Made by a program: the position numbers and the translations under genes. A stretch of DNA of 64,000 bases, taken from Perognathus longimembris pacificus. Lineage: Eukaryota; Chordata; Mammalia; Rodentia; Heteromyidae. The notes below the pieces were generated by a model. The model had not been told where the DNA came from, made no database searches, and was given only the letters and a program-made list of their open reading frames with translations. Location: positions 35,144,021 through 35,208,020 of the forward strand of contig NC_063188.1 of NCBI RefSeq assembly GCF_023159225.1. Direction: 5' to 3'. This document shows positions 35,202 through 46,954 of the stretch, in pieces (positions within the stretch are counted from its first letter, which is position 1; each line of letters starts with the position of its first letter).

Positions 35202-36055
35202 TCTGCAACTGTAAAGAGCACCATGACTTGACTCTGGAAGAGAATGCAACTCACTGGAAGCAAGGAGTAAGCAGACTGAATTATATCAGTTGCATTTACT
35301 TGAAGGTAGCAGGAGAATGGCTGGTAACATTGGACAGAGATGAGTAAAGAAACTAGGATCTATTGGATAAGTAATTAGAGCAAATGATAGTGATCTAGGA
35401 AGTACAGTACTGCCCAAATAAAAAATTGTCAGTATATCAACAATATTTAGGGAGTTTGGAGAAGATGGCAGAAAGATAACAGGGAACCAACTAAGCTCTC
35501 TCTAAAGAAGCAAAGTCTTAGGGAACTACTAGGCTTCCCAGGTCCAAAGAGTCATGCCAATTAAGCTATAGTTTTACAGAGATTTATACCAAAGAGGAAA
35601 ATTATAGACTGCCTACATAAGGAGACAGTCTGCAACTGTAAAGAGCACCATGACTTGACTCTGGAAGAGAATGCAACTCTCTGGAAGCAAGGAGTAAGCA
35701 GACTGAATTATATCAGTTGCATTTACTTGAAGGTAGCAGGAGAATGGCTGGTAACATTGGACAGAGATGAGTAAAGAAACTAGGATCTATTAGATAAGTA
35801 ATTAGAGCAAATGATAGTGATCTAGGAAGTACAGTACTGCCCAAATAAAAAATTGTCAGTATATCAACAATATTTAGGGAGTTTGGAGAAGATGGCAGAA
35901 AGATAACAGGGAACCAACTAAGCTCTCTCTAAAGAAGCAAAGTCTTAGGGAACTACTAGGCTTCCCAGGTCCAAAGAGTCATGCCAATTAAGCTATAGTT
36001 TTACAGAGATTTATACCAAAGAGGAAAATTATAAACTGCCTACATAAGGAGACAG
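35202..36055. repeat. Tandem duplication, 427 bp x 2
   Basis: Copies at 35202-35628 and 35629-36055 (tctgcaactgtaaagagcacc to aaggagacag) differ at three positions that I can see (ctcactgg/ctctctgg, tattggat/tattagat, tatagact/tataaact). Each contains ggagtttggagaagatggcag, which resembles the start of the full-length L1. Confidence 0.95.
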
Positions 36056-37080
36056 AATTAAGATCCTCCTAGTTGTGGTGGTGGTGGTGGCAGCCATGGT
36101 GGTGGTAATGCTGGCAGCGGAAGAGACAGTGGCTGAGACCGTGGCCATGGGTGAACCTGAGGACTTTCCACATACCTCCAAAGAGAATTAAATGACCAGG
36201 AACGGGACTCAGAGAAAACCCATCACATCATGGTCCAAAACACCATGGGAAAGTATGAGTACCTCAAAGAAGACATCTCCTCCACTCCCTCCCAAAGAAC
36301 AGCATCTGGAAGGGGACCTGTCCTCCCACCCATGAAGAACGCCATTTTTGAAAGTGGCAAAGAGCCTGCCAGAGCACCTGGTCAGAAACCATTTTCTGGA
36401 GAAGTGGTGCCATTTTTGAAAAGGGCAAAGGAATCTTTTCTCTCTCAGAAAACAAAAGCTTCATGCAGGGAGAGGCAGCCCCTGCCCAGGGGGAGGCGGG
36501 CCCACACCTCAGCAGCAAGCAAAGACAAGCTCAGCATTCCAGACATATTTCATCTCAGCTTGCCATAAACGGACCACCTTGGAATTACAAAACTGAAAGT
36601 CTCTCACTGAAGAAATAACTGGACAGGTGATAAAACCTGAGGGTGATTTCAGGATGGGCTAAGAGGAGGGTCCCAGGAGCTAGGTTTTCCCCACACCACA
36701 CCCCAAGAAAAGCCACTGATTCCAGATATGCCCCAGTACCGCCCACATCTAAACTTGGTGCAGTGATTCTAAGCAATATAAAAAGCCAACACTTTCCACT
36801 TCTAACAAATCAACTCCCCCTGTCACTAAGGGGCAGAAGTAAGGCAGAACCTTATTCTGGCCATTCAAACAAACTGATTTGAGAATTCCTCTGTTCACTT
36901 TGAGTTATAAATAAGGTTCAGACAGATCTGAGTGTGGGAATCCAGGTAGCAGACACACCTCATATCAAGAAGGCTTCTGAATCCAACAAAGACACACGAA
37001 AATCAAACACTCCACTAATTCTGAATAACACACATCATGAAAACACAAGATCCTCCAAACAAACTGGAGAATCATTTTCC
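35882..37080 (+). mobile_element. Possible L1-like 5' UTR remnant
   Basis: From the second gagaagatggcag the sequence runs through GGT/GGC repeats (36075-36106), a GC-richer stretch, and phrases such as aagaggagggtccc and ccccagtaccgcccac, ending in an A-rich frame-like stretch (atcaagaaggcttctgaatcc). The layout suits an L1 5' UTR of another lineage with CpGs lost. No ORF1 signature is visible, and the 112-codon frame at 36230 is unassigned. Confidence 0.35.
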
Positions 37081-37761
37081 TCCATTCTTCTTAGTTCTTA
37101 TTTTATTTATTATTTTTATTAAATTTTCATTGCTGTTCTGTTTATTCTTAGATATACAGCCTAGAGGTATTACTAGGCTTCTTTCTTAGTTGTGTGCATA
37201 CTTAAATGTGGCTATATTTTTGATTGTTCAATTTCCTATTTCTCCATTTTTCTTAGTGTTTTTTAGTTTATTATTATTTTTTATACATGTATATGTTTTG
37301 AAATTTGTTTTTGATTTCAGGTCTTAGTTTTCTTCCTTCTAGTCCTTTTCTTATTCCTCTGTTTTTATTTGCTCCTCCCTCTATTTTTCATTATACTGTA
37401 TCTGTTAATACTTCTTTTCATTTCACTCGAACTTGTTTACCTTTATTTCTGGTCCTTCTCTCCTTCATTTTCTTTAGTATGTTGACCCTCTAATTGTTTG
37501 TCTGTGAGTTAGACAGTATTTGTTTCCATTTTGACTATGTCCAATTGGCTCATCCTGTTATGCTTTCAGTTCAGATTGTTTTATCACTAAGGAAAGAACT
37601 GCTCAATGGCTACAACTATATATTATCTCCTTTCCTGAACCACAATACCCCTCCCCAAACAAAGAAAAGAAGAGTTAGAAAAGGGAATACCTATCTATGA
37701 TTTTGAACCTCTAAAGTCTGTACAATTACAGGGCTCTAGGTTGGTTTTTGACTTAAATTTG
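37081..37761. other. T-rich unassigned sequence before the gap
   Basis: The plus strand is strongly T-rich with many TTTATT and CTTCT runs. It could be an antisense A-rich retroelement segment, but I cannot assign it. Confidence 0.4.
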
Positions 37762-38261
37762 NNNNNNNNNNNNNNNNNNNNNNNNNNNNNNNNNNNNNNN
37801 NNNNNNNNNNNNNNNNNNNNNNNNNNNNNNNNNNNNNNNNNNNNNNNNNNNNNNNNNNNNNNNNNNNNNNNNNNNNNNNNNNNNNNNNNNNNNNNNNNNN
37901 NNNNNNNNNNNNNNNNNNNNNNNNNNNNNNNNNNNNNNNNNNNNNNNNNNNNNNNNNNNNNNNNNNNNNNNNNNNNNNNNNNNNNNNNNNNNNNNNNNNN
38001 NNNNNNNNNNNNNNNNNNNNNNNNNNNNNNNNNNNNNNNNNNNNNNNNNNNNNNNNNNNNNNNNNNNNNNNNNNNNNNNNNNNNNNNNNNNNNNNNNNNN
38101 NNNNNNNNNNNNNNNNNNNNNNNNNNNNNNNNNNNNNNNNNNNNNNNNNNNNNNNNNNNNNNNNNNNNNNNNNNNNNNNNNNNNNNNNNNNNNNNNNNNN
38201 NNNNNNNNNNNNNNNNNNNNNNNNNNNNNNNNNNNNNNNNNNNNNNNNNNNNNNNNNNNNN
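37762..38261. other. Assembly gap, 500 N
   Basis: Exactly 500 undetermined bases, which may be a placeholder size. The long open frames spanning it are artefacts. Confidence 0.99.
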
Positions 38262-38339
38262 TGTTCTGTTTTGCTATTGGATTTGCTTTTGTTTCCGAAC
38301 ATAGAAACACAAAGAAAATGGCAAGTCCAGGAACCTGAA

Positions 38340-38505
38340 CTCCCACACAAAATACATTTATCAAACTTTTTACTTCCTCCTTCATTTTTCTCCCATCTTC
38401 CCTGCTTCCCCAGTTCCCTCCCCACTATCCCCTGAGATGTACAGTTGGTTTACAGCATATTGTCTTATAAGTATTGCTGTTGCATTGGTTCACCAATGTA
38501 TGTCC
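38340..38505 (-). mobile_element. L1 3' UTR remnant, lineage C-like
   Basis: tttacttcctccttcatttttctcccatcttccc and gtattgctgttgcattggttc match the order seen at 9930-10025. Confidence 0.55.
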
Positions 38506-38826
38506 ACCAACATAGGATTTCAAAAGATACTTAAAGATGTACTACATATGTGAAAGCAATAAGAACAGAACAAGTAAAGATCCAGAATCACAACATCTTT
38601 ACTAGCTGTGCATCAGACAAGGGCCTTGTATCTATATATACTCAGAGCTCAAAAAATTAAACCTCCTCCAAACAGATTCTCAAAGAAACAACAACCCAAT
38701 TAGTAAATGTGCTAAACACTTAAAGAAAGACTTCTCAGAAGAAGAAATAAGATGGCCAATACATACATGAAGAGATGTTCAACATCTCTGGCTATAAAAG
38801 CAATGCAAATCAAAACGACATGAGAG

Positions 38827-40072
38827 AGAAAGATGGCGTCAACACAGTGGGGAGGCATCCCGACTCGCCCCAACTGAATAGCGAGCTGGGAACTCCAACA
38901 CCCAACACCCCATCAAGAACCCAGCAAAACCAGCAGCAAGAAGCAGTGGAGAAATTCAGGAAAACAAAAAGGAGCAAAAAAGAAGAGCTGAAAACCTACA
39001 CAGAGCCGGAGAATCTCCGGGGCACCCTCCCCCCACCAGCCAACCCTGGCTCAAACAGGGCCAGGCTTGGGAAAGGGGAACCCGGCGATCGGCAGACAGG
39101 CTGCCGGGAGCGAAGGATTTAGACAGCAGGAGACACCACGGTCACTAGGGAGGGTGCGGACCAAGACACACAACGGCAGCGACGAGAAGTTTGGGTCCAC
39201 ACCGGGTTCGGACAGACGGCTGCTGGGGTACCCAGCGCGGCAGAAGGAAGGAACCGGGAAGCCACCACGACACTTCGCCACCCCCTGAAGGACCAACGGC
39301 TGCGCGGGACACACACACACAATCCAGGATCAGTGAGTCCCCCAATACCTCCTCACCCAACGGGAGACCAGCTATCAGAGACCCAAGCCCTACAAAGAAG
39401 CTAGATCTCCCTCCCTCCCCCTCCCCACCCCAAGGGAAGAAAGAACCCCCAAATCAGGCGGGAAGCTCCCATCAGGCGCTGGGAAGTCAGTTTAGCAGGG
39501 GAAGGGTAGAGGAGCCCCAAGGCCACACAGGTTCCTGAACTGGCAGAACTGGCCCTGCCCCCATCCCAACAGGGGCCGGGGGATGGCCGGCAGCGCAAGC
39601 CCCACCCAAGGCGCCTGGACCTCGAGGACTCTTACAACTAAAATCACAGGTGCTGGTGGGCAATACCAGCACAGCAGGGACACTTGGACCTGATCACATC
39701 CCAACCCCTCGCAGCGGAGGCGAGGTCTGAGGGTGCTAACCCACGCCCGGACAGTCAATCCCAATGGGCCCCACACATACCACCCCCCCCCAACGGACTC
39801 ACGGGAGGGCGCAAACACAACCCAACAACCCGGGGCTCGCTCTGGGAAGTGTACCCCGCTAAAGTGGACGGGGCCACGGTGCCAGTGTCTGTTGTAGCGG
39901 GCGCACAGTGCACAGGAGGGCGGGGCCTCTGGCGACAGCGCCCACTCTGGTAGGCGTACCCCGTACTGGTGGGCGAGGCCACAGCTGCAGCACCTGCTCC
40001 GGTAGACGCACCTACACAGGAGGGAGGGCAGAGCCACAAACCAAACCTGAGAAGCCAGCCACAGATTTCCAG
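38827..40072 (+). promoter_or_regulatory. L1 5' UTR with internal promoter
   Basis: GC- and CpG-rich, about 1.25 kb. It opens with gagaaagatggcgtc, whose AAGATGGCG core is a YY1-type site at the position where human L1 has one; in human L1, YY1 sets the start of transcription. Near the end lie two tandem units of about 105 bp. The minus strand has a 202-codon open frame (39492-40100). Confidence 0.8.
39851..40034 (+). repeat. Two tandem units of about 105 bp in the L1 5' UTR
   Basis: GTACCCCG begins at 39851 and again at 39956. Each unit then shows tggNcgNGGCCAC, a GTAGNCGC-like core and acaGGAGGG near its end. The second unit is cut short at about 40034, shortly before ORF1. The halves have diverged substantially. 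Confidence 0.6.
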
Positions 40073-41182
40073 ATGCGCAAATCACAAAGAAACATAACAC
40101 AGTTCATCAAAGAGCAAGCCAACTCGCCAGCTCCAAAAAGCAGCACGACTGAAGAGGAGATGGAGATTAAAAAAGCAAATGAGGCCGTGTTATCAGGAAT
40201 GATGGAAAGCGACAGAAATGAAATCAGAAAACAATTCCAGGAGTTTAGAGCGGAAATCTTGAAGGACACCCAAGAAGCCAAGAAAGAAATGGAAGCAAAA
40301 ATGGATACAATGCAAGCCTCCTTTAAAGAAAATCTTAACATCCTGAGAATTGAAATGCATGAAAGAATAGATTTAAAATACAACTCTTTGAAGGAAGAAA
40401 TTTCCACTATCAGAGCTGATCTGACAACCATAAATAGCTCTCTGACATCCATAAACTCCGCAATTGAAACCATAACACAAAGAGTGGACAATATGTAATC
40501 CAGAATCTCTCACCTGGACGATGAAGCAGCCGACAACAACCTGAAAATGACCACACTCCAAGAAACGGTGAAGCTTCAGGGCAGACTAATCCAGGAACTA
40601 ATGGACAAAGACAAGAGATATAATCTGCACATAATTGGAATAGAAGAAGGAGCCAAATACCAGAGCAGAGGGCTTAAAGTTGTTCTCAATAAAGTTATTG
40701 CAGAAAACTTCCCCATCCAGGTAACCGAAGCCTATAGGACACCTGGCAGGCCAGACCCCAGAAAAGCCACCCCAAGGCACATAATATTCAAGACTTCAGA
40801 TCTGAAGAATAAAGAGCAAATTATGAATGCAGCCAAAGCGAAGAAAGAAATTTTCTACAATGGGAAGAGGATTCAAATAACAGCAGACCTCTCCACACAA
40901 ACTTACCAAGCACGAAGTGAGTGGAAGAACACCATCCAATTACTTCAGGCTAACAATATGCAACCTCGGATCAAATATCCAGCGAAATTGGAGTTCACAT
41001 TCAAAGGGAAAACCAGATCTTTCCACACCAAAGAGGAGCTAAAGGAGTATGTGAATAAAAAACCAGCCCTACAGCGAATTCTAAGAGGGGAGCCCCACCC
41101 AACAGAGATTGTACAAGACACACAGACAGAATCAGAAAGAAACTTCAATAGCCAAAGTCCAACAGAAAGAACAGCTCACTAA
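40073..41182 (+). pseudogene. L1 ORF1 (RNA-binding chaperone), one nonsense codon
   Basis: L1 ORF1p is the trimeric RNA-binding protein that coats L1 RNA in the cytoplasm. The ATG at 40073 (MRKSQRN) fits the start best; an upstream in-frame ATG at 39908 lies in the 5' UTR repeats. The frame has 370 codons including the final stop. Residues about 25-150 are heptad-rich with many Glu, Lys, Ile and Leu, as in the coiled coil. RNLHIIG-type residues near 185 and RHIIFK near 240 mark the RRM. The C-terminal domain follows, with KRIQITADLS and the FHTKEELKEYV stretch. A TAA at 40496-40498 interrupts the coiled-coil/RRM border. Downstream sequence continues in the same frame without further damage, so a single base change explains it. 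No functional protein is expected. Confidence 0.93.
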
Positions 41183-41222
41183 AGACAAGAAAAAAAAGAG
41201 GAAAAAACAGACCAACAAGTAA

Positions 41223-44200
41223 ATGGAAGGAGAAAAAACACGCTTATCCTTGATTTCTTTAAATATAAATGGTTTAAACACTCCGATAAAGAGGAGCAGA
41301 CTGGCAGAATGGATTCGCAAACAAAAAGTTGACATCTGCTGTCTACAAGAGACCCACCTTACAACAAGGGACAAAAACAGGCTCCGAATGAAAGGATGGA
41401 GCAAGATCTACCAAGCAAATGCACTTACCAAAACGGCAGGTGTAGCCATCCTGATCTCAGACAAGCTGGACTTTTCATTAAAATCAACTCAAAAAGACAA
41501 AGAAGGACACTACATATTAATACAAGGAAAAATCCAGAATCAAGACATCACGGTGATAAATGTATACTCACTGAACAAAAGAGGCCCTACATATGTCAAG
41601 CAAATTCTCACAGAATTACAGAACAAGATAGATGCAAACACAATCATAGTGGGTGAACTTAATACCCCACTCTGTCCAAGAGACAGATCCAACACCCAGA
41701 GGGTTAGCAAGGGAGCTGAGGACCTAAGTAACACCATTTTCCAAATGGATCTGACAGACCTATATAGAATCTTCCACCCTACAGAGACTCAATACACCTT
41801 CTTTTCAGCAGCCCATGGATCATATTCCAAAATAGACCACATCATAGCCCACACAAAGAACCTCAGCAAATACAAAAGTATTGACGTCATCCCATGTATT
41901 ATATCTGATCACAGTGGATTAAAGGTAACCCTCAACAACAAAGGATACCACAGAGGCTATACACACTCTTGGAGGCTAAACCCCACACTGCTATCCAACA
42001 CTTGGGCCACAGACCAAATTAAAGAAGAAATCAACGAATTCATAAGCCACAATGACAATGAAAACACATCACAAAGAAACCTATGGGACACAGCTAAGGC
42101 AGTATTGAGGGGCAAGATCATTGACCTCAACACTCAAATTAAAAGAATGGAAGCAGAGCAGGTGAATAACCTCACGATGAAACTAAAACAACTGGAGAAA
42201 CAAGAAATGACAGAATCTAAAACGACTAGGAGGGGAGAGATCACAAAGATTAAAGAAGAGATAAATCTGATTGAAAATAGAAAGACCATTCAACAAATAA
42301 ATAAGACTAAAAGCTGGTTCTTTGAGAAAATAAACAAAATTGACAGACCCCTTGAAAGACTTACAAAAAAAAGAAGAGAAGAGACTCATATACAAAAAAT
42401 CAAGGACTCCACCGGAAAAATTACAACAAGTACACACGATATTCAAACAATCATAAGGAGCTATTTCCAAAACCTCTACTCACTAAAAAACAATAATTTT
42501 ACAGAAATGGATCAATTCTTAGAGAAGTATGAACTGCCCAAACTGAACCAAGAAGAAATAAATCAACTAAATAAACCAACAACTTACAGCGAGATACAGG
42601 GGGTAATCAAGAACCTCCCAACAAAGAAAAGCCCAGGCCCAGATGGATTCACCAACGAATTCTATAAAACCTTTAGTGAGGAGCTAATACCAATACTCCT
42701 CAAACTCTTCCGTGAAATAGAAACAGAGGGAGAAATCCCAAACTCATTCTATGAAGCTAATATCATACTCATTCCAAAACCATGCAAAGACCCAACAAAA
42801 AAAGAGAACTACAGACCAATATCACTCATGAACACAGACGCAAAGCTCCTCAATAAAATATTAGCTAACAGGATCCAGAAACTGATCAAGAAAATTATAC
42901 ATCATGACCAAGTAGGCTTCATCCCACAGTCACAAGGACGGTTCAACATCTGTAAATCAATCAATCAATGTAATTCACCACTTAAACAGAACTAAAATCA
43001 AGAATCACATTGTCATCTCAGTCGATGCCCAAAAAGCCTTTGACAAAATACAACATCCATACTTATTAAAAGCTCTGGAGAGAACAGGAATAGATGGAAC
43101 ATTTCTCAAAAAAATAAAGGCCATATACAACAGACCAACAGCTAACATCATATTAAATGGAGAGAAACTTAAATCATTCGCCCGAAACTCAGGAACAAGA
43201 CAAGGATGCCCACTCTCCCCACTTCTTTTCAACATAGTGCTGGAATCCCTAGCCATAGCAATAAGGCAAGAGGAGGACATCAAAGGGATCCACATCGGCA
43301 AAGAAGAAATCAAGCTATCCCTATTCGCAGACGACATGATCTTATATCTGAAGGACCCAAAAAACTCAGTACCCAAACTCCTACACCTAATAAACCAATT
43401 TGGCAAAGTAGCAGGATACACAATCAATCCACAAAAGTCAGCAGCTTTTTTGTACACCAGCAATATACAAAGAGAAAAGGAAATTATGGAAACAATTCCA
43501 TTTACAGTAGCCAAAAAAAGATTAAAGTACCTAGGGATCAAGCTAACCAAGGACGTGACGGACCTATTTAATGAAAATTATAAAAATGTAATAAGGGAAA
43601 TCAAAGAAGACACAAGGAGATGGAAAGACCTCCCATGCTCATGGGTAGGCAGAATCAATATAGTGAAAATGGCCATATTGCCCAAATTGTTATACAAATT
43701 CAATGCAATACCTATCAAAACCCCAGCCACATTCTTCACTGAAATAGAGAAACCAATCCATAAATTCATATGGAACAGCAAAAAACCTAGAATAGCCAAA
43801 GCAATTCTAGGCAAAAAAAGCAGTGCAGGAGGTATCACAATACCAGACTTCAAGCTCTACCACAAGGCCATCATAACAAAAACAGCATGGTATTGGTATA
43901 AAAAGAGATTGGAAGACCAATGGATTAGAATTGAAGACCCAGAAATAAAACTGCACTCTTACAGCCAACTGATATTTGACAAAGGAGCTAAAGACATACA
44001 ATGGAGTAAACATAGCCTCTTCAACTACAGATGCTGGGAGAACTGGGCAGCCATATGCAGTAAACTCAAAGTAGACCCAAGCCTATCACCATGCACCAAG
44101 ATCAACTCAAAATGGATCAAGGACCTCAATATCAGACCTGAATCCTTGAAACTACTGAAGGACAGAGTAGGAAAGATGCTAGAACTTATAGGCACAGGAA

Positions 44201-45053
44201 GGAACTTCCTGAATATAGTCCCAGGGGCACAACAAATAGAGGAAAGACTTGACAAATGGGACTACTACAAATTAAAAAGTTTCTGCACAGCTAAGGACAT
44301 AGCCACCAAAATAGAAAGACAGCCAACGATATGGGAAAGGATATTTACCAGCACAGCAACAGACAAAGGCCTGATATCTGTCATCTACAGAGAACTCAAA
44401 AAACTAAGCCCCTCCAAGCCCAATAAACCTATTAGGAAATGGGCAAAGGAGCTAAAGAGAGACTTCACAAGAGAAGATATAAAAATGGCAAAGAAACACA
44501 TGAGGAAATGCTCAACATCCCTTGTGGTAAAGGAAATGCAAATAAAAACAACCCTGAGTACCACCTCACCCCAGTTAGAATGGCCTACACTCTGAACTCA
44601 GGCAACAACAAATGCTGGAGGGGGTGCGGGGAAAGAGGAACCCTTCTCCATTGTTGGTGGGAGTGCAAATTAGTACAACCACTTTGGAGAACAGTATGGA
44701 GGTTTCTCAAAAAGCTCAATATAGACCTACCCTATGACCCAGCCATACCACTCCTAGGCATCTATCCTGAACAGCAGGTCCCAAGATATCAAAAAGACAT
44801 TTGTACTTCCATGTTTATCGTGGCACAATTCACAGTAGCCAAAATATGGAAACAACCCAGATGCCCCTCCACAGACGAATGGATCCAAAAAATATGGTAC
44901 TTATACACAATGGAATACTACATAGTGATTAGGAATGGTGTCATACTGTTATTCGCAGGGAAATGGTCAGAACTCGAACAAATAATGTTGAGCGAGACAA
45001 GCCTAGAACACAGAAAACAAAGGGGCATGATCTCCTTGATATATGACTGTTAA
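41223..45053 (+). pseudogene. L1 ORF2 (endonuclease and reverse transcriptase), two frameshifts
   Basis: ORF2p nicks the target DNA and reverse transcribes L1 RNA at the nick. Length (about 1276 codons) matches other L1s. The N-terminal endonuclease is collinear with human numbering: N14, E43, Y115, N147, D205, S228, D229 and H230 are all present, but position 145 (41655-41657) codes Glu where Asp is catalytic. The RT palm FADD lies at 43324-43335. The C-terminal cysteine motif CX3CX7HX4C starts near 44613. The frame breaks twice: an extra AATC unit in the run at 42956-42970 (+4) and a missing base near 44558. Open segments are 41223-42995, 43237-44595 and 44439-45053. No active enzyme can be made. 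Confidence 0.95.
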
Positions 45054-45517
45054 CAAAGGGAGACGGAGAGACAGTAGAGACCAAGTCTGTGAAACCAAAA
45101 ACTGCTTGTCAAATAGTATTCCCCACAGGATTGGGTCAGCTACCCAACAGTATGTAACTAAAACCAAACAATTACTCAACATATAAAGGTCAAAAATTGA
45201 CCTCTCAGGGGAATACAATAGCTCAAAAGCTAGGTATGTACGTTCATATAAGACTACTGTCGACATATGGTCTAATATCGACATTACATTTAAAGCCCTA
45301 GGCGAACTTTCTTGGGCGTGGCCACGTGGCTCCTGTATATGTTCTTGATACATTGTATATTGTATATATGTCTACCTGACCTAGAGAAGAGATAGAAAAA
45401 CAGGACGTAAGATATCACAAGAAATGTACACACTGCCCTACTATGTAACTGTACCCTTTTTGCACAACACCTTGTCAAAAAATTTGTGTTCAATTAATAA
45501 ACAAACAAAAAAAAAAC
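45054..45517 (+). other. 3' UTR of the full-length L1 (lineage A)
   Basis: It starts with gggagacggagagacagtag after the stop and ends caattaataaacaaac plus an A-rich tail. It lacks the long G-run tract typical of the lineage B copies. The truncated copy at 4216-4469 has the same UTR. Confidence 0.85.
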
Positions 45518-46364
45518 AAACGACATGAGATTTCAACAATCCCACTCCTGAGCATTTATCCAATTGGCCACAAACCAGGCTACACTAAAGCTATCATGAC
45601 CATATTCACTGAAGCATTGATTACCCTAGCCAAGATATGGAATCAACCCAGATGCCCCTCAGTAAACAGATGAATCAAGAAAATGTAGTATATATACACA
45701 ATGGAATTCCATGCTTCCATCAAGAAGAATGACATCGCCCCACTAAGTAAGCCAGATGCAAAGAAACATAGCTTCATGGTTTTCCTCATTTGTAATAACT
45801 ACAATGTGCCATTAAGTCTACCAATAAACCCAATGGATAGTAAAAGACAAATAATTAAACCTGGAAATGATTAATTGAACAGCAATCTAAACATTCACAC
45901 AGTGAGAACAAAGGAGGATATCCATAGGAGAGGATTGCAAGAGTTCAATAGCTATGTTCATAAGATTATATAAAATGATGCTTATCAAAATGAATTTGAA
46001 GAAATGGAAATAAGAGGGTTTTTCAAAAAATACTTTTGTAGAGTTTTCTTCTGTTCTTTCCTTTTTTCTTTGGTTTATTCCCTTTTGTTGCTGGTTTTGA
46101 TTGCTGTACACTTAGTCTTATATATGTGTATCTGATCTGTGGAAGGGAAGGGGAATTATAGAAATGGGAAAAGGGGTGAAACTCACTAGGCACCATGTTG
46201 GACATGAACTCCACAACTTTAGAGGGAGGGATGTTGGGAGGAAAAACAGGGAGAGAATGAGGGAGGGGTGACACTGTTCAAAAGGAAATGTACTTATTAT
46301 CTGACTTATGTAACTGTAACTCCTGTGTAAATCAACTTTGAAATAAAAATTTTATAAAACAATA

Positions 46365-46706
46365 TGTAAAGTCCATTTGAACCATTTACACTCAGTAAGG
46401 TCTGCCCTGGGAGGGCTCCATGCAGATGCCTCCCACCTGGTTAAGTCTCCACCCTGTTACCTGGGTAACCAGCATATGTGGAGGCATTTACCTCCCCATT
46501 CCCTGAGGTCACATCCTAATCCACTTGGCCACACCCCCATACCCCTGCCCTAGATAAGGCAGGGCCGGGCAGGGCGGGGGTCGCCCCTTCTCTCTGGCCA
46601 TGCATCATCTCAGCCACAGGCCAGCACTTCAGTAATAAACTTTCTCTTCTGCCTGAATACCGAGTGGTGTTTTCCTTTATTGGCTACCTACTTAAAAAAC
46701 CTAACA
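46365..46706 (+). mobile_element. Probable endogenous retroviral LTR
   Basis: It begins TGTAAAGTCC directly after the A-rich end of the older L1 and ends CCTAACA. A GC-rich stretch with TAGATAAGG (about 46551) is followed by AATAAA at 46634 and a pyrimidine-rich R/U5-like stretch. No target duplication or primer-binding site is evident, so the exact borders are uncertain. The 46664-46888 open frame is unassigned. Confidence 0.55.
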
Positions 46707-46938
46707 CATTCCACAGGCCAAATGAGCCCAAGTCCATCCCCAGGTCTCTCCAGTCAACAGTGGCAAGCAAGATCCTGGCAGGACACTTACCCCAGAAAGT
46801 CATAAGCCTCCATCGCAACCTTTTGTTTAAGGACTTAGGTAAACTAGGTCAAGGACTTCAGAGTTTAGGGATCTTCAGGATTATCTAGGAAGACTCCTAA
46901 CTAGACTCTGAGTCTTACCTCCCTACCTCTGAGTCTGA
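46707..46938. other. Unassigned sequence between LTR and L1
   Basis: This could be a continuation of the retroviral remnant (leader or internal region) or host flank; no motif decides it. Confidence 0.3.
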
Positions 46939-46954
46939 GGTAGAATTGAATTTC

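Larger units (their letters stand above)
38827..45517 (+). mobile_element. Full-length L1 retrotransposon, 6.7 kb, disabled
   Basis: The element has a CpG-rich 5' UTR (to 40072), ORF1 (40073-41182), a 40 bp spacer, ORF2 (41223-45053), a 3' UTR, AATAAA at 45496 and an A-rich tail. The target duplication aaacgacatgaga lies at 38814-38826 and 45518-45530. Visible lesions are few: one stop in ORF1 and two frameshifts in ORF2. It is therefore a fairly young but dead copy of a lineage with a 3' UTR distinct from the lineage B copies nearby. Confidence 0.97.
38600..46360 (+). mobile_element. Older L1 3' half, split by the full-length L1
   Basis: 38600-38826 holds ORF2 sequence (gacaagggccttgtatc, aagaaagacttctcagaag, caatgcaaatcaaaacgac). 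The element resumes at 45531 with tttcaacaatcccactcctg and runs through the ORF2 C-terminal region and its own 3' UTR to aataaaaattttataaaac (about 46360). The frame is broken throughout. The 38827-45517 copy lies between the halves. Confidence 0.88.

Noticed and set aside
36230..36568. 112-codon plus-strand frame
   Set aside because: No recognised domain; it sits in a probable retroelement 5' region.
37736..38425. Long frames of 187-229 codons
   Set aside because: They consist mostly of the 500 N gap.
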